Shown here piece after piece: positions 7,157-14,790 of a stretch of DNA of 18,909 nt. Each line of letters starts with the position of its first letter. The first letter of the stretch is position 1. The translations under genes and the position numbers were made by a program. Location of the stretch: positions 13,355-32,263 of the forward strand of contig DMDA01000059.1 of assembly GCA_003451595.1 (NCBI GenBank), read 5' to 3'. The notes below the pieces were generated by a model. That model was not told where the DNA came from. It saw only the letters and a list, made by a program, of their open reading frames with translations, and made no database searches. The stretch comes from Chloroflexota bacterium. GTDB taxonomy: Bacteria; Chloroflexota; Anaerolineae; Caldilineales; Caldilineaceae.

Positions 7157-8391
7157 TGGGCGCCACACAAATCTTGCAGACTGGCATGACGCCTACCATC
7201 CGTCTGCACAACATCGAGGGCAACCTGACCCTGAATGGCTGGGATCGCCCTGAGCTGCAGGCACGCGTGCGCGGCGACGGCGACGTTCTGACGATCCAGC
7301 CACAGGATGGTGTAATCACTATCGAATGCGAAGATGACCTGTGGCTGCAAGCGCCGGTGCAGGCCGTGATCATGATTGGCAGCGTCGAAGGCAATGCCGC
7401 TATCAACCTGATCCTCAACGGCATCACGATTGACGCCATCGAGGGCAACGCGGTCGTGAACAGCGTCAACGCCGTCACGGCGCGCCATATCGAGGGCAAC
7501 TTCACGGCGCGCCTGATCGCCGGCGACCTGCGCATCGACGCCATCGAGGGCAACGCTCAGATCGCCAAAGTCGGCGGCGACATCCAGCTGGGCATTGTCG
7601 AGGGGAACCTGGTGCTCGACGAAACCGGCGGCAACATCGAGGCAACGGCGGAGGGCAATGTCAAGGTGCAGGCGACGCTGGCGCCCGGCCAACAATGCAC
7701 GATTCGCGCCGAGGGCGGCATCACCTGCGAAGTGCCGCGCGAGGCGGGCGGCGTGTTCATGCTCAAAGCTGAAGGGCACATCCGCGTGCGCGACCTGGGG
7801 GAAGAACGCAACCTGCGCAATGGCGTGCTCAACTTCGAGCGCGCCCCGGCGCACGCCCGGTTGACGTTGGAGGCGGAGGGCAACATTCTGCTACGCGGGG
7901 TGCAGTTACGCGACTTCGATGCTACCGAATTTTCCGGAACACTGGAGGAGGAGATGGCGCTGCGCTCGGTGGAGATCACGCAACAGATTACAGCACAGAT
8001 CGAGGCGCAGGTCAATGAGCTATCCCGCCAGCTCGATGACAAGCTTGCCCGCATCGGCACCAGTGAAGAGCTGGCAACCTCGATCCAGGAAAAGGTGCAA
8101 TCCGCCATGCGCCGCGCCGAGGAGAAGCTAGCCGAAGCGTTGCGCAAGGTCGAGCAGCGCACGCAGGAAGCGGAGAACCGCCGGCGCAAATCGCCGGGAT
8201 GGGTGGTGCCGCCAACGCCCCCTCTACCGCCTGCTGCACCCAAACCGTCGGCAGCGTCCAAACCGAAACGCACGCCCGCTACCGATGAAGAGCGGATGTT
8301 GATCCTGCGCATGGTCGAACAGGGCAAACTCTCGGTCGAACAGGCAGAAAAGCTGCTGTTGGCGTTGAACGGCGGCGAACAGAAACGTTAG
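7156..8391 (+). CDS. Cytoplasmic beta-repeat (IEGN) protein with coiled coil and SHOCT-like module (DUF4097-like)
   Basis: This is a 411-residue protein with no signal peptide or membrane span. From about 15 to 250 it is built from short beta segments punctuated by EGN motifs at 21, 78, 96, 113, 131, 149, 166 and 241. From 78 to 166 they fall every 17-18 residues, the period of a beta-solenoid, as in DUF4097-type proteins. Residues 262-345 are strongly helical and charged (probable coiled coil), followed by a Pro-rich linker (about 347-375) and a SHOCT-like helix pair, DEERMLILRMVEQGKLSVEQ (377-396). A near-perfect Shine-Dalgarno (GGGAGGTGA) lies in the end of the upstream gene. Function is unknown. 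In Firmicutes, related proteins such as YvlB sit in envelope-stress operons, so a scaffold role in such a response is an inference. Confidence 0.82.
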   Translation: MGATQILQTGMTPTIRLHNIEGNLTLNGWDRPELQARVRGDGDVLTIQPQDGVITIECEDDLWLQAPVQAVIMIGSVEGNAAINLILNGITIDAIEGNAVVNSVNAVTARHIEGNFTARLIAGDLRIDAIEGNAQIAKVGGDIQLGIVEGNLVLDETGGNIEATAEGNVKVQATLAPGQQCTIRAEGGITCEVPREAGGVFMLKAEGHIRVRDLGEERNLRNGVLNFERAPAHARLTLEAEGNILLRGVQLRDFDATEFSGTLEEEMALRSVEITQQITAQIEAQVNELSRQLDDKLARIGTSEELATSIQEKVQSAMRRAEEKLAEALRKVEQRTQEAENRRRKSPGWVVPPTPPLPPAAPKPSAASKPKRTPATDEERMLILRMVEQGKLSVEQAEKLLLALNGGEQKR

Positions 8392-8492
8392 AACGAGTTG
8401 TGTGTTGCGTGGCGAGATGGAATCGGGCTGCACAGGGACGCACGCAATACGAGATACGCATCACGCATCAAAACATCTTCAAGGAGGAAAAC

Positions 8493-8870
8493 ATGGCAAT
8501 CAGTGATGAACGACGCAAAGTGTTGCAGATGGTGGAGGAAGGAAAGTTATCGCCCGAAGATGGGGCGCGCCTGCTGTCGGCGCTCGGTCAGGGTGAGGAG
8601 CCAGAGGCGGAACCGTCATCAGCAGCCCTGGCCAGCGACGCCAGCGGGCGCACCCTGCGCGTGCGCGTTAGCAACGTGATCACCGGCAAGCAGAAAGTAG
8701 CGGTCAACATTCCGCTGGGGCTGGTCGATTTCGGGTTGCGCTTTGTGCCCAGCAACGACAAGTTCGACGCTGCAGCGCTGCGCAGCGCCATTCAAAGTGG
8801 CATCACCGGGCGCATCGTCGAAGTGATGGATGACGAAAAAGGTGAGCGCGTCGAAGTGTTTATCGAGTAG
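8493..8870 (+). CDS. SHOCT-like domain protein
   Basis: This is a 125-residue cytoplasmic protein. The N-terminal helical module SDERRKVLQMVEEGKLSPED (4-23) closely matches the C-terminus of the preceding protein. A Glu/Ala/Ser-rich linker (34-52) follows, then a compact alpha/beta domain with LRVRVSNVITGKQKVAVNIP (55-74), LGLVDFGLRFVP (75-86) and a final IVEVMDDEKGERVEVFIE strand pair. This architecture recurs in Chloroflexota and Firmicutes next to DUF4097 and DUF2089 genes; its biochemical role is not known. ATG at 8493 is chosen because AAGGAGG (8481-8487) lies just upstream. The 101-bp gap to the previous gene holds no terminator, so I place it in the same operon. It converges with the dehydrogenase gene on the other strand. 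Confidence 0.85.
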   Translation: MAISDERRKVLQMVEEGKLSPEDGARLLSALGQGEEPEAEPSSAALASDASGRTLRVRVSNVITGKQKVAVNIPLGLVDFGLRFVPSNDKFDAAALRSAIQSGITGRIVEVMDDEKGERVEVFIE

Positions 8871-8898
8871 GATTGAACAGGATCATCCGTCCGCATTG

Positions 8899-8965
8899 AC
8901 TGGACAGGTGCGCCATCTGGACAGGTGTGCTATGCGCCCCCACGCGAGCGAATCACCTGTCCAGT
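8899..8965. repeat. Direct and inverted copies of CTGGACAGGTG at a convergent gene junction
   Basis: CTGGACAGGTG occurs at 8900-8910 and 8917-8927, and inverted at 8954-8964. The pairing with the first copy extends to 12 bp. The inverted copy lies inside the 3' coding end of the dehydrogenase gene (codons for ITGQV). Transcripts from both directions could fold here, so it may serve as a bidirectional end signal between the convergent genes, although no T-run is present. Confidence 0.6.
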
Positions 8966-9703
8966 GATCCACTCTCCTTGCTCAGAGGCGAGAAAACAGA
9001 CCAGGTTGGCGGCGTCCGTCGGCAGGCCAACGCGGCCAAGATAGGTGCGTGCGGCGATGGCAGTGCGCACCGCGTCGGGCATCCAGCCGGTGTCGGTGGC
9101 GCCAGGATCGACGGCGTTGACGGTGATGCCACGCCCCGCCAGCTCCGCCGCCAGCGTGAGCGTCATGGCGTCGATCGCGGCCTTCGTAACCGCGTAAGCC
9201 AGTTCACCCGGCATCGGCCCGGCGCCCTGTCCCGACGTGATGCTGATGATGCGCCCGCCGCGCTCACCCCGCCAGTGACGCACGAACTCCTGAGCCATCA
9301 ACACCGTCGCACGCACATTGACGGCGTAGTGCCGGTCAAGCTGGTCCGCGTCGAGTTCCAGCAGCCCGCCAGGTTCGGAATGACAGGCATTATTGACCAG
9401 GATTGTCGGCGCACCCAGCAGACCGTGCGCGGCGTCAAAAATGTAGTGCGGCGTCTGCGGCTGGCGTAGATTTGCCTCCAGCCCATAGGCGCGCACGCCA
9501 AGTGTACGCAGTTCTGCCAACAAGCCCTCGACTTCGCGTACATCACCACCCAGTTGCGATGTTTCGACATCGTAGGGAAGAAAGTAGGTCAGCAAGATGT
9601 CGGCGCCAGCTGCCGCCAGCGTGCGTGCAATGGCGGCGCCGATGCCCGCACGACGACTGGCGCCCGTGACGATGGCAACGCGCCCGGTCAGATCAATTCG
9701 CAT
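8930..9703 (-). CDS. Short-chain dehydrogenase/reductase (SDR family, FabG-like)
   Basis: This is a 257-residue Rossmann-fold oxidoreductase. The cofactor loop TGASRRAGIG (13-22) is two residues longer than the usual TGxxxGIG. NNAC (104-107) and the catalytic set S157, Y170 and K174 (YAVTK) are present, followed by VNAVDPGATDT after the active site. It should reduce a ketone or oxidise an alcohol with NAD(P)H; the substrate is not predictable. The C-terminus reads SRGGA where many relatives have DGG. Its ATG lies 11 bases inside the 3' end of the recombinase gene, so the two are read from one transcript and probably coupled. No strong ribosome site is visible, fitting translation by re-initiation. 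Confidence 0.9.
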   Translation of the reverse strand: MRIDLTGRVAIVTGASRRAGIGAAIARTLAAAGADILLTYFLPYDVETSQLGGDVREVEGLLAELRTLGVRAYGLEANLRQPQTPHYIFDAAHGLLGAPTILVNNACHSEPGGLLELDADQLDRHYAVNVRATVLMAQEFVRHWRGERGGRIISITSGQGAGPMPGELAYAVTKAAIDAMTLTLAAELAGRGITVNAVDPGATDTGWMPDAVRTAIAARTYLGRVGLPTDAANLVCFLASEQGEWITGQVIRSRGGA

Positions 9704-10655
9704 CGCGCTCGATATCCGCAGGTTTATCCATAGGTTTATCCACAGGTTTATCCACAGGTTTCCCGTCGATCATAATCTCAGGCGACGTTTCTTCGACAAC
9801 CTGTTTGTAGACCTGCGTCGTGCTCAGGCTGGCATGACCAAGCCGACGTTGCACCTCGCGCAGACCTGCGCCGGTGTGCAGCAAATGTGCGGCGAAGCTA
9901 TGACGCAATGTGTGGGGCGTCACCTGTTCCTGAATGCCAACCTCTTTGACGTACCGTTTGATGATGAGCCACAATCCCTGCCGCGTGAGTCGTTGTCCGC
10001 GATGGTTCAGAAAGAGCGCAGTTTCGTTCGGACGGACGACCAACGCCGGCCGTCCGCGCTCCATGTAAGCCCGCAGCGTATCGAGCACAGCGGCGTCGAG
10101 CGGGGCCACACGCCGGCGTTTACTATCGGCGCCGCACACCAGCGCGCCCTTTTCCAGGTCAAGATCGCTCTCGTCAAGACTGACCAGCTCGGTGACGCGC
10201 ATGCCAGTGGCGTAGAGCGTCTCCAACAGTGCGCTGTCGCGCAACGCCTGGGGCGTATCCTGCTGCTTGGGCGCCGCCAACAGCAGTTCAACATCGACAT
10301 GTGAAATTGTATGGGGGATATGCTTCTTGACCTTGGGTGATTCCAGCAACGCGGCCGGATCATCCTCAATGAGGTCATGGGTGCGCATGTACTCGAAGAA
10401 ACTCTTGACAGCGGCGACTTTGCGCGCCACCGTCGAGGACGCGTAGTCGCGGTCGCGCAGGTGAAAGACATAATCCTGAATTACAGCCGGCGTTACCTGC
10501 CCCCAAGAGTTGACGCGCGTGCCATCGGGCGCGGCATAGTGCATCAGAAACGTGAGCAGTTGGCTCAGATCGTTACGATAAGCCGCTACAGTGTTATCAG
10601 AAGCCTCTTCCTCGATGCCAAGCGATAGCAGGTAGCGCTGGACTTCCTCTTGCAT
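9693..10655 (-). CDS. Tyrosine recombinase, XerC/XerD type
   Basis: This is a 320-residue protein. It has an N-terminal SAM-like core-binding domain (about 1-100) and a C-terminal catalytic domain with the residues expected of an active enzyme: R153 (ATGMRVTEL), K179 in the SKRRR turn, H248 and R251 (HTLRHSF), H274 (LGHASLSTT) and nucleophile Y283. Length and pattern fit a chromosomal Xer protein that resolves chromosome dimers at dif, rather than a phage integrase. This is an inference, as no dif or att site was found. The C-terminal tail (about 299-313) is a DKPV/DKPM repeat encoded by a 12-bp DNA repeat and is absent from typical XerD. GGGGAG 7 nt before the ATG supports the start. It overlaps the following dehydrogenase gene by 11 bp. 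Confidence 0.92.
   Translation of the reverse strand: MQEEVQRYLLSLGIEEEASDNTVAAYRNDLSQLLTFLMHYAAPDGTRVNSWGQVTPAVIQDYVFHLRDRDYASSTVARKVAAVKSFFEYMRTHDLIEDDPAALLESPKVKKHIPHTISHVDVELLLAAPKQQDTPQALRDSALLETLYATGMRVTELVSLDESDLDLEKGALVCGADSKRRRVAPLDAAVLDTLRAYMERGRPALVVRPNETALFLNHRGQRLTRQGLWLIIKRYVKEVGIQEQVTPHTLRHSFAAHLLHTGAGLREVQRRLGHASLSTTQVYKQVVEETSPEIMIDGKPVDKPVDKPMDKPADIERDAN
9721..9762. repeat. 12-bp tandem repeat spelling DnaA boxes, inside the recombinase 3' end
   Basis: GGTTTATCCATA (9721-9732), GGTTTATCCACA (9733-9744) and GGTTTATCCACA (9745-9756) are followed by a partial GGTTTC. They contain the DnaA-box 9-mer TTATCCACA twice (9736-9744, 9748-9756) and TTATCCATA once (9724-9732), all in one orientation with 12-bp spacing. 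On the minus strand they encode VDKP/MDKP repeats. Confidence 0.85.
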
Positions 10656-10769
10656 ACGGTTGCTCCCCAGTCTGGCACTTGATAGCTAACCTTAGTATTT
10701 CCGCATGGTAACATAACTTTGCATAAAAACTGAAACCAGCCACACTTTCTTTCGCGCTTTCATTGCGGC

Positions 10770-10775
10770 TATAAT
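10770..10775 (+). promoter_or_regulatory. Consensus -10 of a leaderless transcript for the Cys-rich protein
   Basis: TATAAT (10770-10775) ends 9 bp before the ATG at 10785, so transcription should start at or within a few bases of the start codon. No ribosome site lies between them. The -35 region (around 10747, TTCTTT) is weak. Confidence 0.6.
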
Positions 10776-10784
10776 TCACCCATC

Positions 10785-12929
10785 ATGGCACGCAAGACAC
10801 AGGCACGCAAGACACAGAACAGTACGCCCGCCGACACAGACACAACGCTGCCCGCGTTCACCCGACGCTATTTCACGACATTAGGCGCCACCGTCCACGT
10901 CGTCAGCGCTGCGCCCCATGAACGACTAGATGTACAGCTCCCCCCAGCGCTAGCCACCCATTTCGGACGTGAGCGCCTGCGTCTGACCTTTCAAGCCGGG
11001 GAAACAGGCGAGAATTTTGAGCTGGTCGCCCACGGTAGCCGCGTCTTCGACCAGATGATGGCGCTGCTGGCGGAGCGGAGCGCCTTCACCGTGCAGCGCG
11101 CTCCCGTCCGTCACACCGATGGCGAAGCGTTGCTGCGCGCGATCCGCCCGACCAACGCCAGCGTCAGCCGCTTACGGATGCAGGAAAAGACGCGCTTTGT
11201 CTTTGCTTTCACCTGGCGCATCACTTATCGCGCCGACGACAAACGCCAGGAACTGTACACCCTCTGGATGGACGATGAGGCGCGCCCCTTGACGGAATCC
11301 AGCGCAGCGGCGGAGACAATCACCGCATTGGAGCAGATGCTGGCCGATGCCGAAGCTGTTCCCGTCGAGACCAACGCAGCGGGCGAAACGTTGCCACCCC
11401 GGTTGCCGCCGCTCACCCAACTGGTGCGCATCGCCGAACAGGCGCGCACCTACGCCACCTACCACGCCGACATACGTTGCGCCAGCCATGAAGCAGATAT
11501 TCTACCCCGTCTCTACAAAACGCTCAACCGGCTGGTCACTTACTATCAGCAACAGATCGACGAGATTCAGCCTGCGCGTGACCCTGAGGGCGAACGCCGG
11601 CGCACGCTGGAAGCCGACCTGCAGCGCAAGATCGCCGAAGAGATCGAAAATCACCGGCTACGCGTCGAGGTGGAATTGATCGGCTACGTGGCGCTGGAGA
11701 CGCCGATCGCTGTCGCCGACCTTACCCTGACCACCGGACGACGCGAAGTTGCTGTGAAGGTCGAACAGGATCGCTACAGCGGCCAGCTGCATCGGCCGAC
11801 CTGTTACGCGTGTGGGGCAGAAACAACCGAACTCTCCATCGACGCTCGCGGTCATGTCACCTGCGAACGCTGCACACACCTCTGCGCCACATGCAATGAG
11901 CTGGTGTGCAGCACGTGCGGCGTGGCGCCTTGTCCAGTCTGCGGGGCGGAAAATTGCGAGGAGTGCGGACGCGTCTGTTGGGCGTGCGGTGAACGCGCCT
12001 GTGCGCACCATATCAGCACCTGCCCGGTATGCAACGACATGGTCTGTCACGCCTGCCAGGCCGAATGCGCAGCATGCGGCGTGCGCCAGTGCAAGAGTCA
12101 CTTGCGGCTGGATTGCGTTGCCGACGAACATGGCGCACACGCGCTCATCTGTCCACACTGCGCCGTGCGTTGTCCCGGCTGCCAGCAATTCAGCGCCCAC
12201 ACCGGCGTCTGCAGCGCCAGTGGTCAGCGTTTCTGTCAAAATTGCCTGGTCACATGCGCCGGTTGTGGGCGTAGCGTGGGGCCGGGCTACTACCAGCACG
12301 ATCCTGCCGATCACCAACCCTACTGCCATACATGTCTGCGCGAATGCCCCACCTGCCATGCGCTGACGCACGAACTGGCGACATGCTCCGTCTGTGAGCG
12401 CGTTGGCTGTGGTGCGTGCATCCACCGCTGCGCCGTCTGTGCACGCGCCGTCTGCGCCGAGCACAGCCTGGTGATGCCAGCGTGTGGGCACGTCGTTTGC
12501 AATCGCGACCTGGAGGAGTGCAGCGTTTGTCACAGCCTGGTGTGCCCGCGCTGCACGCCGACATGCGCGATCTGTGGCGGCTATCATTGTGAACAGGACG
12601 GGAGGGGCTGCATCCAGTGTGGACAAGAGTATTGCCGCGCGTGCGTCAGCGCCACCGGTCTCTGCGCCACCTGCACATCCATTGCGACAGAAGGCGTGAC
12701 AGTGGAACGACAGGCGTTGGCATGGGGCGATCACGAACAGGCGCACAAGATGGCGCCGCATTACCGCTGGAAACACGTCCGCAACCGACGCTACGACATC
12801 TATTTCGGTGAGGGCGCCATGATGAGCACGGCCGTGGTCGTGGTCGATCACCATGCCGAACCGCACCGCGTGGTCATGGTGCGCCAGCTCAGCGCGCTCG
12901 ACCGATTGCGTGGATTATTGGGCCTATGA
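10785..12929 (+). CDS. Large cysteine-rich multi-zinc-knuckle protein of unknown function
   Basis: This is a 714-residue protein with no signal peptide or membrane span. Residues 1-20 are basic and carry a duplicated ARKTQ. Residues about 22-240 form a globular part of no family I recognise (it opens with FTRRYFTTLGATVHVV). Residues about 247-300 are a probable charged coiled coil. Residues 340-630 hold 58 cysteines, mostly as CxxC pairs separated by 3-12 residues (for example CATC, CSTC, CPVC, CEEC, CWAC), with scattered His. This pattern suits an array of small zinc ribbons, or another metal or Fe-S assembly. The last 84 residues contain no Cys. Before residue 340 there is a single Cys. The stop overlaps the radical SAM start by ATGA, so the two are co-translated. 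Expression appears leaderless. No function can be assigned; nucleic-acid or protein binding and modification by the partner enzyme are possibilities. Confidence 0.85.
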   Translation: MARKTQARKTQNSTPADTDTTLPAFTRRYFTTLGATVHVVSAAPHERLDVQLPPALATHFGRERLRLTFQAGETGENFELVAHGSRVFDQMMALLAERSAFTVQRAPVRHTDGEALLRAIRPTNASVSRLRMQEKTRFVFAFTWRITYRADDKRQELYTLWMDDEARPLTESSAAAETITALEQMLADAEAVPVETNAAGETLPPRLPPLTQLVRIAEQARTYATYHADIRCASHEADILPRLYKTLNRLVTYYQQQIDEIQPARDPEGERRRTLEADLQRKIAEEIENHRLRVEVELIGYVALETPIAVADLTLTTGRREVAVKVEQDRYSGQLHRPTCYACGAETTELSIDARGHVTCERCTHLCATCNELVCSTCGVAPCPVCGAENCEECGRVCWACGERACAHHISTCPVCNDMVCHACQAECAACGVRQCKSHLRLDCVADEHGAHALICPHCAVRCPGCQQFSAHTGVCSASGQRFCQNCLVTCAGCGRSVGPGYYQHDPADHQPYCHTCLRECPTCHALTHELATCSVCERVGCGACIHRCAVCARAVCAEHSLVMPACGHVVCNRDLEECSVCHSLVCPRCTPTCAICGGYHCEQDGRGCIQCGQEYCRACVSATGLCATCTSIATEGVTVERQALAWGDHEQAHKMAPHYRWKHVRNRRYDIYFGEGAMMSTAVVVVDHHAEPHRVVMVRQLSALDRLRGLLGL
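10788..10817 (+). repeat. 15-bp tandem duplication at the start of the Cys-rich gene
   Basis: GCACGCAAGACACAG occurs twice in a row (10788-10802, 10803-10817) directly after the ATG, duplicating the peptide ARKTQ. It keeps the reading frame and looks like a recent slippage event. Confidence 0.8.
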
Positions 12930-13753
12930 ACGCCAGCAGCGCGCACGCCACTGGCGCCAGCCACCTCACCGACTGTCATCTGTGCCCCTTTCATTGTGGC
13001 ACGCGCCGCGCTACGGCGAGCGGCGTCTGTCGCGTCGGCGCCGTCAGCTATGTCGCCAGCGAGATGCTGCACTACGGTGAGGAGGAGCTGCTGCGCCCGG
13101 CGCACGCCATCTTTTTTAGCGGCTGTACAGCGCGCTGTCGCTTCTGCACGGCGGCGCGCTTTGCCTTTAACCCTCTCTACGGCGCGCCCGTCACCGCCGC
13201 GCAACTGGCCGCGCGCATCCTACAACGGCAGGCGGAAGGTGCGCGCGCTATCTGCTTCATTGGCGGCGACCCAGCGCCTCACATCCCGTTGATCCTGGCG
13301 ACGTTGGCAACGCTCGGCGCTCGACGCACGATCCCTTCGGTGTTCAACAGCAACTTCTATCTCACCGACGCCGCCCTCGACCTGCTTGCAGACGCCATCG
13401 ATATCTATCTGCCCGATCTGAAATTTGGCCCGGCGACCGGCGCGCAAAGCTGTGGCGAGGCGATTGGAGGGATGCCCGACTACTGGAATGTTGTCACCGG
13501 CGCCATCGCCCGCGTGGCAAGGTTGGGGCGGCGAGTCATCGTGCGCCATCTGTTGATGCCGGGTCACTTTGCCTGCTGCACAGCGCCGGCGCTGACCTGG
13601 CTGGCGACGCAGCCCACCGTCCAGGTAAGTCTGCTCACGCAATACCTGGCGCCGGCGCACATGCACGGCGCGCTGGCGAAGGGGCTGACGACAGAGGAAG
13701 TGGCGGAGGCGCGGCGGCTGGCAACCAGACTGGGCTTGCACCTGGTGCGTTGA
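12926..13753 (+). CDS. Radical SAM protein related to pyruvate formate-lyase activase (PflX-like)
   Basis: This is a 275-residue protein. The radical SAM cluster motif is CTARCRFC (C67, C71, C74). A second cysteine set lies before it: C17, C20 and C24 in CHLCPFHC, with C35 in GVCRVG, as in PflX-type (COG1313) proteins. Further family marks are FFSGC (63-67), GGDPAPH (113-119; GGEPxPH in many relatives), FNSNFYL (140-146), YLPDLKFG (161-168) and VRHLLMPGH (206-214). It should bind a 4Fe-4S cluster and S-adenosylmethionine and make a 5'-deoxyadenosyl radical. The substrate is unknown, and no glycyl-radical enzyme gene is nearby. Its start overlaps the Cys-rich gene by 4 bp (ATGA), which makes that protein the most obvious partner or substrate. 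This is inference from context. Confidence 0.88.
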   Translation: MNASSAHATGASHLTDCHLCPFHCGTRRATASGVCRVGAVSYVASEMLHYGEEELLRPAHAIFFSGCTARCRFCTAARFAFNPLYGAPVTAAQLAARILQRQAEGARAICFIGGDPAPHIPLILATLATLGARRTIPSVFNSNFYLTDAALDLLADAIDIYLPDLKFGPATGAQSCGEAIGGMPDYWNVVTGAIARVARLGRRVIVRHLLMPGHFACCTAPALTWLATQPTVQVSLLTQYLAPAHMHGALAKGLTTEEVAEARRLATRLGLHLVR

Positions 13754-13764
13754 CAGCGCTCGCC

Positions 13765-13816
13765 TCGCTTCCAACCGAAGTGGGCAGCGACACGGCGTCC
13801 GTCATGCCGGAAGCGA
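13765..13816 (+). repeat. Inverted repeat after the radical SAM gene
   Basis: TCGCTTCC (13765-13772) and GGAAGCGA (13809-13816) pair perfectly around a 36-nt loop, 12 bp beyond the stop. No T-run follows. It may be a weak transcript end. The rest of the gap to 14001 shows only a small AGTTGC/GCAACT hairpin at 13872-13888. Confidence 0.35.
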
Positions 13817-14001
13817 TAACCTACCAAACAACCTCTACCCCCAGGGTGAAATAGACCCCAACTGAAGTGGCAGTTGCGCAATGCAACTTCTTGTCCGACA
13901 ATGCGTAATGCTTTGGGGCGATGCAATGAACGGTGTAGCGCCACGAACAACAGCTTGCCGGCGTTACCCGCAGTCGGTTTTGAGCACAGAGGAGATTGAT
14001 C

Positions 14002-14769
14002 ATGGATTTTGTAAAAGCATTGACCTTTATCACCGAAGACCCGCGCTGGAAGGAGAAAGTCGCCATCGGCAGCGCGCTGGCGTTGCTCAGCTTTCTGATC
14101 GTGCCGCTCGTCATCACGCTCGGCTACTGTGTGCGTCTGACGCAGAACATGCGCGATGGCAAGCAGTTCCCGCTGCCAGAGTGGGACGACTGGAGCGGCG
14201 ACCTGGTGCGCGGCTTCAAGCTGGCAGTGGTCTGGTTCATCTGGGCGCTGCCGCTCTTCCTGGTGTCAATTCCAATGACCATCGGCGGCATCATGACTGA
14301 CTCCGACAGTGCAGTTGCCACGACGTTGGGCGTGACAATTGTCGTCGGTGCATCCTGTCTGACAGCCTTGTACGGCATCTTCATCACCTTGATGACGCCC
14401 GGCTTCACGCTCTGGTATGCGCGGGATGAGGAGATTCGCAGCGGCCTACAATTGAGCGACATCTTTCAGTGGACGCGCGCGCATGTCACCGACGTGATTC
14501 TGTTCACACTCGCCTACATCGTCGCCAGCTTTGTCATTTCGACCGTAGCAGGCATCGTCGGCGTGCTGCTGTGCATCGTAGGTCTGATCATAACCGTGCC
14601 AGTGGCGACCTTCGTGACCTATATCTATCAGTTCAATCTGCTCGGCCAAATCGCCTTCAAAGACAGCACGGGACGCGTCTACTATCCACCTGCGGCCGCG
14701 CCGGTTGCACCGTCAGCGCCGCCTGTCCAGCCGCCCGCCAGCCGCGAGGACGACGCACCGCAAGGTTGA
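14002..14769 (+). CDS. DUF4013 membrane protein
   Basis: This is a 255-residue integral membrane protein. The N-terminus (FVKALTFITEDPRWKEKVAI, 3-22) and LPEWDDWSGDLVRGFK (58-73) are the marks of DUF4013 proteins. Hydrophobic segments lie at about 21-42, 72-98, 107-132, 165-190 and 190-215. The tail (226-255) is rich in Pro and Ala and ends acidic, probably cytoplasmic and disordered. The molecular function of the family is not established. ATG at 14002 is used because AGAGGAG (13988-13994) precedes it at 7 nt; the in-frame TTG at 13996 is too close to that site. A strong terminator 22 bp past the stop shows the transcript ends here. Confidence 0.88.
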   Translation: MDFVKALTFITEDPRWKEKVAIGSALALLSFLIVPLVITLGYCVRLTQNMRDGKQFPLPEWDDWSGDLVRGFKLAVVWFIWALPLFLVSIPMTIGGIMTDSDSAVATTLGVTIVVGASCLTALYGIFITLMTPGFTLWYARDEEIRSGLQLSDIFQWTRAHVTDVILFTLAYIVASFVISTVAGIVGVLLCIVGLIITVPVATFVTYIYQFNLLGQIAFKDSTGRVYYPPAAAPVAPSAPPVQPPASREDDAPQG

Positions 14770-14790
14770 TGCGTCACAGCATGAAACACA

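Noticed and set aside
9721..9762. Chromosomal replication origin
   Set aside because: There are only three boxes inside a coding region, without an adjacent AT-rich unwinding element or dnaA/dnaN genes. It is kept as a finding about DnaA boxes, not called as oriC.
9693..10655. Integrase of a mobile element
   Set aside because: The protein has standard Xer length and motifs. There is no adjacent tRNA, no att-like direct repeats and no phage or transposon genes, so a chromosomal Xer role is more likely.
11658..12866. 402-codon open frame antisense to the Cys-rich gene
   Set aside because: It mirrors the CxxC-encoding strand, has no ribosome site, and its product (rich in Ala, His, Thr) shows no recognisable domain.
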